Assembly: GCF_963583255.1 (NCBI RefSeq)
Contig: NC_084813.1
Span: forward strand, 17,675,799 to 17,739,798
Direction of reading: 5' to 3'
DNA length: 64,000 nucleotides
Origin: Pyrus communis
Taxonomy: Eukaryota; Streptophyta; Magnoliopsida; Rosales; Rosaceae
In this document: positions 35,387 through 46,647 of the stretch, piece by piece
Position numbering within the stretch: position 1 is the stretch's first letter
Layout of the letters: every line of letters starts with the position of its first letter
The notes under the pieces: generated by a model
What the model was told of the DNA's origin: nothing
Databases searched by the model: none
Seen by the model: only the letters and a program-made list of their open reading frames with translations
Made by a program: the position numbers and the translations under genes

Positions 35387-36557
35387 GAGCAACTCCACCC
35401 CTATCCACTTTGCGCCAGCACCCAGCGCATTTATCCACTTAATTGAACAGTAATAGACCCAATGAACAGTAATAGGCCAAAGCATCTCCACCCCAAAAAA
35501 AATGTGTTGGCACCCAGTCTAAAAAATGCGCTGGCACAAACGATCTCCACCCCTACAAAATGCGCTGGCACCCAGTCCATTTAAAATATTAAATAATTTT
35601 TTTATAAAATTAAAAAAAAATAGTTTTAATTTCGGATAGGATTTTTAACCAATCTCGTCACGCCACGTGTCATTATCCGAACGTACTATTTTTTGAATAG
35701 ATTTCCGCTAAGATTTTCAACCAATCCCGACAACCCACGTGTCACTTCCTGTTTACAATAATTTAGGCAAGATGTCGATAAGATTTTTAACCCAACATTC
35801 ACACAACGTAACATCTTCAATGAGTTTCTACGAAGTCATTTTTTTCTCTCAAAGTGTACAAAATATTCAAATGTAGAAAGTGTAGAAAGTGTAGAAAATA
35901 TTGAAATGTGGTGTAAGGTGGAAGATGAGGGTTAGGTATTTATAGAAAAAAAAATTAATTTTTTAAAATTTTTCTGTATTTTCTAAAAAATTTTTGACAT
36001 TTTTAAATTAATTTTTAATAAATTTTAATGTTGTAATTAATCTGGACCGTTGGATTTGAAAAATAATCAAATCCAACAGCCAACACGCTGCCACATGGCC
36101 AACGGTCAAATTTCTGACCGTTGGGCCTTTTTTTTTTTTTTTTTTTTTTTTAATTTTTGGTCAAATAAACGTGGACCGTTGATCTGTGATCGGACGGTCC
36201 AATTTAAAATTTAAATTTAAATTTTTTTTACCTTGGAAATCCAACGGTCTATAAAAAATAGCCGTTGGAAATCCAACGGCTCTGAGGAGGGCCACGTAGC
36301 CCTTTGACAGACTCACCCACTTGCCCTGCACCGCGGGCCCCACTGCCTGCAGTAGCTGTCGGCTACTCGCCATCTCCCCCGCGTGTTGTGCACGCGCCAA
36401 CAAACGGACCGGCCTCTGGGTCTGTCCATTTTGGGCTGGGCTGCTGCCTGGCGTGGGCTGGGTGCCGGGCTGTTTCACGGGCTGGAGGGTGTGGACTGGG
36501 TGCTGGGCTGGTAATTTGACTGGGTGCTGGGCAGATTTCTGTGGGGTGGATCTGCTC
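35387..36557. mobile_element. Harbinger-like non-autonomous element, 1171 bp, TAA TSD
   Basis: The ends are GAGCAACTCCACCC and, reversed, GAGCAGATCCACCCC, flanked by TAA at 35384-35386 and 36558-36560. Inside is the repeated word TGCGCTGGCACCCAG on the left, GACCGTTGG / CCAACGGTC inverted words in the middle, and a GC-rich 260-bp segment on the right. A 3-bp TAA duplication fits PIF/Harbinger. It is nested in the Pack-CACTA. Confidence 0.75.
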
Positions 36558-36949
36558 TAAGGGTGGCACTGCAGGAAAGGCACCAATGAAATATTGGTAG
36601 TCATTGTTACAATAGAGTCCTCTACATAGGCCACACTCTCTAGTTTAGTGGGTGTTTGGTGGGCATAGAGGTTTGCCACCAATGTGAGTGGCAACACTTG
36701 ACAATAGCCACTAAATGAAAAGGGTGGCTTATAGCCAAATTTCTAGTAGTGGAGGTTACTAGAGCAGGATTATAAAAAGACTGGAGAGAGGTTTTTGTAT
36801 AGCTAGGACATTCGACTTGGAGGTGGTGTGAGAGGAGAGTGAGACTAAAAGTAGGCCAGGTTAACATGTTAAAATCGGGGTGGGATAGGGGAAGGGTTTT
36901 TTGTGTCTTGGCTTGTTCGGTCGGATCTTAGAATTTCTCGTAGGAGTGA

Positions 36950-38444
36950 TATAAGTGCTTTGCTGTTGAGAGGTTGCTAGGTGCATTATTTGTCATATTT
37001 TCATAATAATTATCCTTATGTTTTGTTAAGGAATTGATTATAAAAGAGCCTTATTATTTTCTTTTTCTCAGTTTCAGCCATTCTGCACATTTAGGACGTT
37101 TTTGGTGATAACTCGACTTTCCAAAGGAGTTTTGATGCAAGGCCAATTGGAGAAGGAAGCTAAGAGGCTGAAGATTGTTGTGTTCGAATTTCATAATTTT
37201 CCATGGAGCCATCCATTCCAGTTTCACAAATCAATCCTGCAGAAGTTGTTTTCCCGTCAGAATTCCACAGCTGTGAGAGAATCAAGATTTGGAGGCTTTC
37301 CTGATTTTTCCTAGTGACATGCAATATATGCTAGGAAAGATAAGAGATAAAGCTATGTTTCCCATATTTTTACAGAATTTTCCAGAAGATAAATCGACCC
37401 CAAAACTGGCGTGCAAGACAGATGACGTGTTTCCCAAGCCAAGAGTAAGGATTATTTCCTAGTTTGTGTCATTAATTGTTTAGGAGTTTGTTTTATTTTA
37501 GGAGAGTTTGTCCCAAACCTTTTAGGGTTTTTCTAGTATAAATAAGTGTCCTAACCTCTCTTTAAGATATCCATCCACCCCCGCATACCCATATCACCCA
37601 CACCGTTCTACCATTCACCATCTTTCTTTTATTTTTATTTCTATATGTAACTAAGTTATTTTCTAAGATTTATGATGAAGCCATGACATGAATATATGCG
37701 AAGTACTTTGTTAATTATTATCCGATTATATGCCATCTTATATTCTTAATCTTTGTGGGTATTTTATTCTAGGTTCGACTTTCTAATGACTGATCACCTT
37801 TAGGAATTTTGCATCTAGATATTTAGATAAATTTATGAGGATGACCAATCAATTAGGTTTACTGGAACTAAGATTAAGAAGAGTAGACAAACTAGTGAGG
37901 ATGACCAATATCAAACTATAGTCCTACTTGGTTGACATGATTCTTCTACGCTTAATGAGTTTTTATGTGTTTAATTGTATGCCTAACCAATAGGATATAA
38001 TTATCATGTAGAGATACAAGAGTTGATGCCTGACCACGGATTAATTCATACCTTAGAAAGAACAACCTTTAACATTGGCATGGTAATTGGATAGTAGTTG
38101 GCTCTAGGAAAAGTAAATAGGATTGCTATTGGTGAATTCATAACCTTAGGTTGTCTTGTATCGTGTGTGTTTTAATTAATTGTCTTTTATTTTTCTTGTT
38201 AATTTTAGTCTTAATCAATTACTCAATTATTCAACTCAATCTATCCTTAATTTGTTTGTTTAACTAAGTCTAGCATGATTAATCGGTTAAATTGGTGTTA
38301 AAGCAATCATTGTAAGATTGACCTCGTATTTACATATATTATTACAATTGATTCGTGTGTTTGCAAGGTTAAATTTGGTTTAAATTAATCTATTATTTAG
38401 GTTAGTTTAAATATGGTCGGTATTGCATGTCAGCATGCGAGACA
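36950..38444 (+). mobile_element. LTR-like insertion in copy B, about 1.5 kb
   Basis: Copy A passes directly from TAGGAGTGA to TACGTTGCTGACAGGAA (9270-9290), while copy B has about 1.5 kb between them, starting TGATATAAGTGC and ending ATGCGAGACA. Composition, a TATA-like GTATAAATAAG near 37540 and the TG...CA ends suggest a solo LTR. A 5-bp target duplication is not evident. Confidence 0.55.
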
Positions 38445-39086
38445 TACGTTGCTGACAGGAAGGGTTGATTGAATTGGAACTTGAAATGTTTTAGTGACAT
38501 TATTGAAAATGTTAGGTGATGACATGTCATTTCTTCTTTTTTTTTTCCCTCTGTATTGTCGATATGGTGGTCAATATCGATCGTAACGATCGCTAACCTG
38601 ATTTTTTTATTTTTTTTTTCTCCAATAAATTGATCAAATAATTGAAACATAAAAAAACATGGTGAAATTTGAATTAAAAAGTTGTGCAAAGAAAACATTA
38701 CACGAACAATAATTGAGTGTGATGGGGCAATTATATTCCCAATCCCCTTTGGATTTGGTGGATGTGATTCAGCAGGACTTGGATGCAGGAGAAGGCTCGT
38801 ATTTTTGGAAGCCTTGGTATAAATATAGACAAACTTCCAAAATCCGTAAGAAAGTTGTACGTGTTGCATGTATCTTACATGTGGTACCTGACGTTGATAT
38901 TTTTTTGAAAGCCTTGACGTTGATATTTTATTCCTACTGATGTCTTACAAACGAATGCAGTTAAAATTCAATGCACTACAGTCTACACATTCATGTGAAC
39001 CTGCAAACACGCTATTATCAACAGATACAGACATAATAGCCACACACAAAGGAGAGAAACCTACATATATATATATATATATATTA

Positions 39087-39504
39087 CACAACCAGAAATT
39101 ACCATTTATTCGACAAAGTTTTGCTAGACGAACGGTATTTCGTCGGCCAAATAGTCTTTACCCGACAAAATAAACGTTTGTCGAGCAAAACGGACAAACG
39201 TTTTGGTTTCTGCAAATGCTTTTGCCTGGCGAACAGAGTTCGACGAGCAAAGCTTATGTCGTGGGTTAAAGTTTTCGCACCAAGATAAAAGTTAGGCACA
39301 TAAAATGGCAACCTTTACACGACGAACCTCCCAGCTTTCGTCTCGCAAAGGTATATATGTTGTAATTAGGGTTTACATTTCATAAGGCAAAACATAATAT
39401 TTCGTCAAGCAAAGGTAACAGACATGATTGGCGTATTTAGTTCCTTAGATGATTTTCGATGTCTGCAAAATTAATATCAGCAATCAAACTGTCAAACTTG
39501 TTTG
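39087..39504. mobile_element. Truncated CACTA remnant (copy B)
   Basis: It starts CACAACCAGAAATT at 39087 after the AT repeat and follows the left part of the copy A CACTA (9913-10310) with its GACGAA words. It then jumps straight to flank equivalent to 20463. The right 10 kb equivalent, including the terminus, is deleted. Confidence 0.75.
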
Positions 39505-40106
39505 TATATACTCTAAGATTGCACACACCAAAAATCACCAGTATTAGGTAACAGGACGAAATTCTTCAACGGTTAGAAATGAAAATTCATAATTTAATGA
39601 TTATTTTAGCTCTAATTTTGATGATTTTATAAAACTATTACTCGACTCTATAAGAATATAGTGAAGAATCCTATCATCAATTTAAAATATTTACACTAGT
39701 GTCTCGGTTCAATAATATAATGTCGTATGTGAGTTTCTTTAATTACAAATGAAGTTGTATTATTAGACCATGATGTCATGGGCACGGTGGTGGTGTTCCA
39801 TGCATGTAAGTCCTCTACAGGAGATTAACGAACGGTGAATTAATCAAGGTTTCTTTAAACTCAGGTTATTATATATACTTCCAAGGTTCAAGAAAATAAC
39901 ATAACTAAATTACCACAGTATATCGATCTGATACACTCTTCAAGTAAACAAAACAAAACAAAAACGAATAACAGATTTATCCTCAAGTAGTTTTTACTTT
40001 CAAGCTTTGACATGCTTTATTATCAGCTAGCTGGCGCCACATATCCCTAATGATGACATGATTAACAACTACTAAGTGAGATCTAGGAATAAGATATGAT
40101 GATCAT

Positions 40107-40661
40107 CTACGCAGGACACTGGAATCCGGAGGGAGGAGTCTTCCCACAAGCAATGAGCACCTGAAGAGCAATGGGGATGATGAGGTTGACATTAAGAAGC
40201 TTAGCCTTGATGATGGTGCAAAGGCAAATAGCAGCGTCCAAGTCCACCAGTCCCTGAAGCACCGGACAACATGTATCTTTGGCACTGCTTCCAATTCCAA
40301 CGTGGATAAGACCACCCAACACATCTACACAAGCTTCCAATTTAAGGGTGTCGATGGGACACGTGTCCTTTGGTGGAGATGGTGGTGGTGGTTTTACAGT
40401 TGGGGGCTTGGGGGTAGATGGTGGAGGCAGTACAACTGGGGGTTTCGTGGGTACATGAGGAGGAGGCTTTGCATAAGGTGGTGGCTTCTTGGGTGGTTTA
40501 GGGTGGGAGGGTGGCTTTACATAGGGAGGATGTTTGGGTGGCAAGTGGGGAGCTGGAGGGTATGTTGGTGGTGAGCAATTGCAGTTAGCAAGAGAAGTGA
40601 GCAAACTACCCAAATTGAGAATGAGGACTAAGAGCAAAGCCAGAGCATAATTGATCTCCAT
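40107..40661 (-). CDS. Hybrid proline-rich protein (HyPRP), short copy B
   Basis: The single exon encodes 184 aa. I take the ATG at 40661 (MEINYALALLLVLILNLGSL), which matches copy A and starts a signal peptide. A longer reading from 40814 would add 51 residues ahead of the leader and has no counterpart. The proline-rich part is short (about residues 30-98, PPH/KPP/PSHPKPPKK words). The C-terminal 8CM domain, CPIDTLKLEACVDVLGGLIH to GFQCPA, keeps all eight cysteines. Likely secreted to the wall or wall-membrane interface. It lacks the IETPCPLAPPP repeats of copy A. The TATA box is at 40740-40745 on the minus strand. Confidence 0.9.
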   Translation of the reverse strand: MEINYALALLLVLILNLGSLLTSLANCNCSPPTYPPAPHLPPKHPPYVKPPSHPKPPKKPPPYAKPPPHVPTKPPVVLPPPSTPKPPTVKPPPPSPPKDTCPIDTLKLEACVDVLGGLIHVGIGSSAKDTCCPVLQGLVDLDAAICLCTIIKAKLLNVNLIIPIALQVLIACGKTPPSGFQCPA

Positions 40662-40739
40662 GTCAATACTACGACTCCACAACTTTCCAGAGAGTTGGGT
40701 ACAAAACGGGATATTGAAACCCAATACCAAGCAAATGGC

Positions 40740-40745
40740 TTTATA
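40740..40745 (-). promoter_or_regulatory. TATA box of HyPRP copy B
   Basis: TATAAA on the minus strand, about 80 bp before the chosen ATG. Its position favours the short start over the upstream in-frame ATG at 40814, which would lie upstream of the TATA box. Confidence 0.65.
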
Positions 40746-41235
40746 GAGGCTTGATGGGTAGTGAGACGGGCCTAAGTGTTGGTGTGTGTGCTTGACAGAG
40801 AGAGATGTTGGCAATTTTGAGTAGAAAGTTCATTATCTCACATTGATCATTACAAAAAAATTACCTTACTTTATAAGACTTTGTCCCTTATAAAAAGTAA
40901 TTGAAGTAATAAACCATGAAGAATAAAAATTAAGTTCAATCTTGAAATTGAGCTTTTGGGGTGTACTAATTGATAATTAATATGTAAAAGATGGGCCATG
41001 GGGACAAAAATAGGCCCCAGACTTTTTCAACTTAAAAAGGATTTTTTTTTGTGATGGGGGTGTTCATTTCCTTCCTTGGATAGGACTAGTCAACTAGTGT
41101 TATCTCTTTCAGTTTAAGTTAGCCATTCCTATCCTATGAATGAGAAGCAATCGCATTGGTGTCGGCCATACACATTATTATATTTTTTTGAAATTAAATT
41201 TTATTTTTTGAAATTTGGATGTAGGAATTTTTTTT

Positions 41236-41545
41236 TAAGGTATGTTACATTTTACCACCTTATTTGGGTTACATAACAAACTTATATCTCATCTTTTGAT
41301 CATTAAAATGTTTACATCAATTAACCTACGAATTCGTTAAATGTCAGACCGCTATTAAAAAATCTGTTAAGTTAACCGTTAAGTGGTTGTGTGGATAAAC
41401 AGCTAATTTGATAGATTTTTTAATAGAAGTTTGATATGACAACAAATTCGTAATTTAATGTATGACATTGCAATGTTTAAAATATGATGTGTGAGTTTGT
41501 TATGCGACATAAAATTAAGGTAGTAAAATGTAATTTATTCTTCCT
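41236..41545. mobile_element. Foldback MITE, copy 2 of 3
   Basis: Same long inverted-repeat structure as 25001-25312, with scattered substitutions in both arms. Confidence 0.75.
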
Positions 41546-41649
41546 TTTAATTTACATAGGTGCTAACCCTAGCTGCATGAAATTGCATTTCAGAAAGTAC
41601 AGGTGGTGTAAGCCGAGTGAGACGACGTTGGTCCATGCATGGTGCGTAC

Positions 41650-41707
<58 letters not shown>

Positions 41708-41732
41708 GTATATATATGTATATGTATATAAC
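41650..41732. repeat. (AT)n microsatellite
   Basis: A long TA run with TATATG/TATATA interruptions. The same place in copy A and in the third unit has only a short AT tract, so it expanded here. Confidence 0.9.
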
Positions 41733-41902
41733 CATCATGTACATATATAATAGGTTGAATTTTTTTTTCGAGTTAAGGATAAGAGTAATGCTTCACCTGC
41801 CGCCACAAAAAGATCATCGAACGACCTCTGAAACGTCATTAGGGTTTGTATTATTTTGTAATGTGAAAAGTCATGTTCGCCAAAGAATTGACTAAGGATA
41901 GT

Positions 41903-42507
41903 TGTGGAAATTTTCAGGTCGACAGGCCGAGGGCCCACTCCAACAACACCGATACTGTCCCCCACTTAACCACCTGCACAATCCTCAGGTGTGGGGTTTT
42001 ATCACAAAAGGCCTCGGTGTTAATTAGACAGGGGTATTTCTATTTAAAGCACTCTTCTCTTCTCCCTCTGTCCGATGTGGGACTGGGGGTTCCAACACTC
42101 TCCCGCACGTGAGACCCCACTTATGGGTCACACGTGAATTTCCACACATCGGCAACCACGTGGAGCCATGTCGGGACTCACCCAATCACGCGGGGCCAAT
42201 GGGGACCCACCCAAACACGTGGCATCTTTGGCCTACATGGACAATCACGCGGGGCCAATGGGGACCCACCTAATCACGTGGCAGTACGGGCCCGTCCCCT
42301 GGCTCTGATACCATGTGGAAATTTTCAGGTTGACGGGCCGAGGGCCCACTCCAACAACACCGATACTGTCCCCACTTAACCACCTGCACAATCCTCAGGT
42401 GTGGGGTTTTATCACAAAAGGCCTCGGTGTTAATTAGAGAGGGGTATTTCTATTTAAAGCACTCTTCTCTTCTCCCTCTGTCCGATGTGGGACTGGGGGT
42501 TCCAACA
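41903..42507 (-). mobile_element. Complete TRIM retroelement, 605 bp, 5-bp TSD
   Basis: Two direct LTRs, 41903-42097 (195 bp) and 42314-42507 (194 bp), differ at about four sites. The 216-bp interior starts, on the minus strand, with the primer-binding site TGGTATCAGAGCCA (42313-42300), complementary to initiator-Met tRNA. The target duplication ATAGT is at 41898-41902 and 42508-42512. The related sites near 25820 and 45028 have GGATAGTG with no insertion. It has no coding capacity, so it depends on other retroelements to move. The 5S-like boxes that would make it a Cassandra element were not recognised. Confidence 0.92.
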
Positions 42508-43522
42508 ATAGTGTTTTTTTTTTTTTTTTTTTTTTTTAAACAAACAATATTATCTATATTAAAGATAGTATTATTAGCATCTAGTTTTGTTTTCTACACA
42601 CCTTTATCAATTTGGCGTTTGACCTTTATCAATTCATTTGTTCCGACGATAAAAAATTAAGATAGTGTGTGAGAAGTAAAAATAAGTGTCTAGATAGCAT
42701 TACCTTTGTATAAATATGGAGGAAATAATGAGCACATGCATGTATTGTCATCGTCTTCCCATTGCAAACAAGTTTGTGTATTGGCGTTTAATGGTGAAAG
42801 TCCAACCTCTCGGTCACTAGACGCCATTTGAAGTATGTCTAAAAATGGTAAAGCAGCTGGCCTACTTTTGGTGCAAGGTATCTTTGTCGACAAAACCATT
42901 GATCTAGCTAGATATTCTATCTCGACTCTTGAGAGGAAACAAAAAAGTAGTAATGCTAGCTGGTTACGAAACAAGTTTCATTGGGTATGTACTATTAGTT
43001 TTTATATTTTGTTTGAGATATGGGCAAAATATATTGGGGAGATTAGGGATGAAGAAAGGTCGAGGGAGCGACGGGACAAAACAAAGAAGAATGAATGAAA
43101 ACAAAATCTCGAAAGTGAAAACAATTCAAAGTATATAATTTTAAATTTTAGTTTTTAGATTTAGTTTCGTACACCTTTCTTTACGCATCTTCTCTACATC
43201 TTTCCCAACATCACTTCTCCACTCTTCTATGCCCACATTTTCTCATGTTCTATCTTTAACATATAGAATAAAAACTAAAAAAATAATGATTATCAAATAA
43301 ACTCTAGAATGTTATACGAGACCATCCTCATCATGAGTTATTACTTATTGGTGAAATAAAAGCACCCTTCTTTTTAATCCTCCTAAATCAAAGAAATATG
43401 TGTGTATGCAGTTTTTGGACAATCTGGAAATCTCAAAGGGAATATACAACAGTTAGCCAACAGGTATATTCCATGTACATAAAATGGACACTGGAAGACA
43501 ATAAGATAAATACAACTTCATA

Positions 43523-43798
43523 TTAAGAGAAATAGTGAAGGGTATGTCCTTACACAGTCTCATTATGCGGAAAAAATATTACGAAGGTTTGGTCAATTTG
43601 ACTGCAAACCTGCTACAACTCCTTTTGATGATGGATGCAAATTGGAGAAAAATAAAGGCAATGTCATATCTCAACTTGAATATTCTCAAGTACTTGGAAG
43701 TCTAATGTACTTGATGAATTCGACTAGGCCTGACTTAGCTTATGCAATAAGTAAGCTTAGTAGATATACAAGTAATCTGGCACAAGAGCATTGGATGC
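43523..43798 (+). pseudogene. Ty1/copia reverse transcriptase fragment
   Basis: An uninterrupted frame reads GYVLTQSHYAEKILRRFGQ, then CKPATTPFDDGCKLEKN, SQLEYSQVLGSLMYLMNSTR and PDLAYAISKLSRYTSN. This is the well-known end of the copia RT (RVT_2) region leading to RNase H (Y...GSLMY......RPD..YA...LSR). No LTR, other domain or target duplication surrounds it. It sits exactly at the boundary between units B1 and C. Confidence 0.9.
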
Positions 43799-46250
43799 TT
43801 TTGGAAGACAGATTTGTATGTACCATTAAATTTAAATTAGTTAGAAATGCATTGTAAAAGATTAGATGAATGGATTTGAAATGATAGATACAGTGAATTG
43901 AGAGGGATTTGCAAAATGATTACTTGAAGTTGAATGAATCAATACTAAATCCATTTGTTCGTGTTTGTGTGCTTAAATTCATTTAAAAATTTTCAATCTA
44001 ATATTTTTGTAAACTTGCAAATTTCTATTCATATATGTGGTTAAGGATAAAGGTAAGAAATCAAGAAAACTCGGAAGGATTTTGATATAGGCAAAGTTTG
44101 AACATGAAGTTTGCTAGTCGACCCGTGATTTGGGTTCATGATGCCAAAACCACCACATGCGATGCTTTCACAAACAAAATTTTCTTGTATAAAAAAAACC
44201 ATGGGGACAAAAATAGGCCCTAGACTTTTTCAACTTAAAAAGGGTATGGTTTTTTTTTTTGGGGGGGGGGGGGGGTGGGGATGGGGGTGTTCATTTCCTT
44301 CTTTGGATAGGACTAGTCAACTACTGTTACCTCTTTCTTAGTTTAAGTTTAGCCATTCCTATCCTAAGCAATCGCATTCGCATTTTGGGTGTCGGCCATA
44401 CACCTTACTATATATTTTTGAAATTAAATTCTGTTTTTTGAAATTTGGATGTAGGAAATTTTTTTTAGGGTAAATTATATTTTACCATCTCACTTTGGGT
44501 CACATAACAAACTTATATTTCATCTTCTGATCATTCCAATGTTTACATCAATTAATTTACGAATTCGTTAAATGTTGAACCATTGCTAAAAAATCTGTTA
44601 AGTTAACCGTTGAGTGGTTGTGTGGATAAACGGCTAACTTAACAGATTTTTTAACGGAAGTTTGATATGACAACGAATTCATAATTTAATGTATGACATT
44701 GCAATGTTTAAAATATGATGTATGAGTTTGTTATGCGACATAAAATTGAAGTAGTAAAATGTAATTTATTCTTTCTTTTAATTTACATGGGTGCTAACCC
44801 TAGCTACATGTGGTGTAAGCTCGGGTAAGACGACGTTGGTCCATGCATGGCGCGTATATATATATAACCATCATGTACATATATAATAGGTTGAATTTAT
44901 TTTTTCGAGTTAAGGACAAGAGTAATGCTTCACTTGCCGCCACAAAAGGATCATCGAACAACCTCATTAGGGTTTGTATTATTTTGTAATGTGAAAAGTC
45001 ATGTTCGCCAAAGAATTGACTAAGGATAGTGTTTTTTTTTTTAACCAACGATATTACTTACATTAAGGATATTATTATTAGCATTTAGCTTTGCTTTCCA
45101 TACACCCTTATCAATTTTGACGTTTGATCTTTATCAATTCATTTGTTCCGACAATCGAAAATTAAGATAGTGTGTGAGAAGTAAAAATAGATGTCTGGAT
45201 AGCATTACCTTTATATAAATACGGAGGAAATAATGAGCACTTGCATATATTGTCATCGTCTTCCTGTTGCAAACAGGTCTGTGTATTGGCGTTTAATGGT
45301 GAAAGTCCAACCTCTCGGTCACTAGACGCCATTTGATGTCTAAAAATGGTAAAGCAGCTGGCCTACTTTTGGTGCAAGGTATCTTTGTCGACAAAAACAT
45401 TGATCTAGCTAGATATTCTCTCTCGACTCTTGAAAGGAAAAAAAAGTAGTAATGCTAGCTGGTTACGAAACAAGTTTCATGGGGTATGTACTATTAGTTT
45501 TCATATTTTGTTTGAGATATGGGCAAAATATATTGAGGAGATTGGGGATGAAGAAAGGTCAAGGGAGTGACGGCACATAACAAAGAAGGAATGAAAACAA
45601 AATCTCGAAAGTGAAAACAATTCTGAAAACAATTCAAAGTACATAATTTTAAATTTTAGATTTTAGATTTCGTTTCGTACACCTCTCTTTACACATCTTC
45701 TCTACATCTCTCCCAACATCACTTCTCCACTCTTCTATGCCCGCATTTTCTCATGTTCTATCTTTAACATATAGAATAAAACTAAAAAAGGAATGATTAT
45801 CAAACATACTCTACAATGTTATATGAGATCATCCTCATTATGAGTTATTTCTTATTGGTGAAATAAAAGCACCCTTCTTTTTAATCCTGCTAAATCAAAG
45901 AAATATGTGTGTATGCAGTTTTTGGACAATCTGAAATCTCAAAGGGAATATGCAACAGCTAGCCGACAGGTATATTCCATGTACATAAAATGGACACTGG
46001 AAGACAAGAAGATCAATACAACTTCACTTTCAAGTGCCACTACTTCTACAGCCAAAGTTCCATTTGCACTCACAAATATGGATCTCCTCCTAAATGAAAT
46101 GTGATGTACACATAGTGTGTATATCTCTTCTGAAAAATAAATAAAATTTTAAGTTAACAGAATTTGGTGATAGAGAGACCAAAATTTTAAACTATCATTT
46201 TGTAACTTACATGATGTGGTGATTGATGGTTAGACTCTTTATTTAAATTA
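43799..46250. repeat. Internal duplication unit C
   Basis: Matches copy A from about 23790 onward and unit 40985-43520. It continues without a break into the stretch leading to the X8 gene, so unit C is the colinear one and B1 is the additional one. Confidence 0.8.
44466..44778. mobile_element. Foldback MITE, copy 3 of 3
   Basis: Same inverted-repeat element as 25001-25312 and 41236-41545. Confidence 0.75.
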
Positions 46251-46505
46251 TTATATGTTTCAAGATCATCCGTTGAAGAAGAAATTGCATTCATCATAAC
46301 CTGCCATGTGACAATCATGCAAGGGATGTGTTAGCATCTTCTGTCATTCATCCAAAGCAACACCAATTTGAAGCAAAAGAGATAAAATTAAGCAAATTTA
46401 GTGCTGGGTCACCCTATAAGATCGTATAAAGTAATACTAAAGATATTGCTCACCACAATTAAAGTAAGAAAGATAAATATTATTAATTAACTACTTGTTG
46501 AACTT

Positions 46506-46647
46506 TTTTTTTTTTTTTTTTTTTTTTTTGGACTTAAACGATATTGTCGTTAAGTTAGAAATTAAATTTACCACTCACAGAGTTTGAACCCACTCTGTCA
46601 TACAAGGACATCACTCATTTCTTCCACTGTAGTAAAATGCCACTTGC
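46506..46647 (-). mobile_element. SINE with 17-bp target-site duplication
   Basis: On the minus strand the element ends in a pure A-tail of about 24 (seen as T-run at 46506-46529). It contains GGGTTCAAACTC, close to a pol III B box. Flanks are AACTACTTGTTGAACTT (46489-46505) and AACTACTTGTTAAACTT (46648-46664). Copy A (near 27340) has one copy of this target and no insertion. A clear A box was not seen, so it may be 5' truncated. Confidence 0.8.

Larger units (their letters stand above)
30521..36751. mobile_element. CACTA element carrying host gene fragments (Pack-CACTA), 6231 bp
   Basis: The left end is CACTACTAGAATTATGC at 30521. The right end is AATTTCTAGTAGTG at 36751. The 3-bp target duplication GAG is at 30518-30520 and 36752-36754. 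Copy A has no insertion at the matching site (CAACTAAGGTTACTAG near 8945), which proves the bounds. Subterminal regions carry repeated GGTGGCT / CCACCAAT words in both orientations. No transposase is found. Inside are fragments of three unrelated plant genes (32690-33016, 33954-34179, 34990-35199) and a nested MITE (35387-36557). CACTA elements that capture host sequence are known in plants. Confidence 0.85.
40985..43520. repeat. Internal duplication unit B1
   Basis: Matches copy A from about 24225 to 26810 and unit 43799-46250. It contains the foldback MITE, an AT microsatellite and the TRIM. Confidence 0.8.

Noticed and set aside
40662..40814. N-terminal extension of HyPRP copy B (51 residues)
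   Set aside because: The ATG at 40814 lies upstream of the TATA box, and the signal peptide begins at 40661 as in copy A.
41903..42507. Assignment of the TRIM to the Cassandra family
   Set aside because: Cassandra LTRs carry 5S rRNA-like promoter boxes, and I could not see them here, so only 'TRIM' is claimed.
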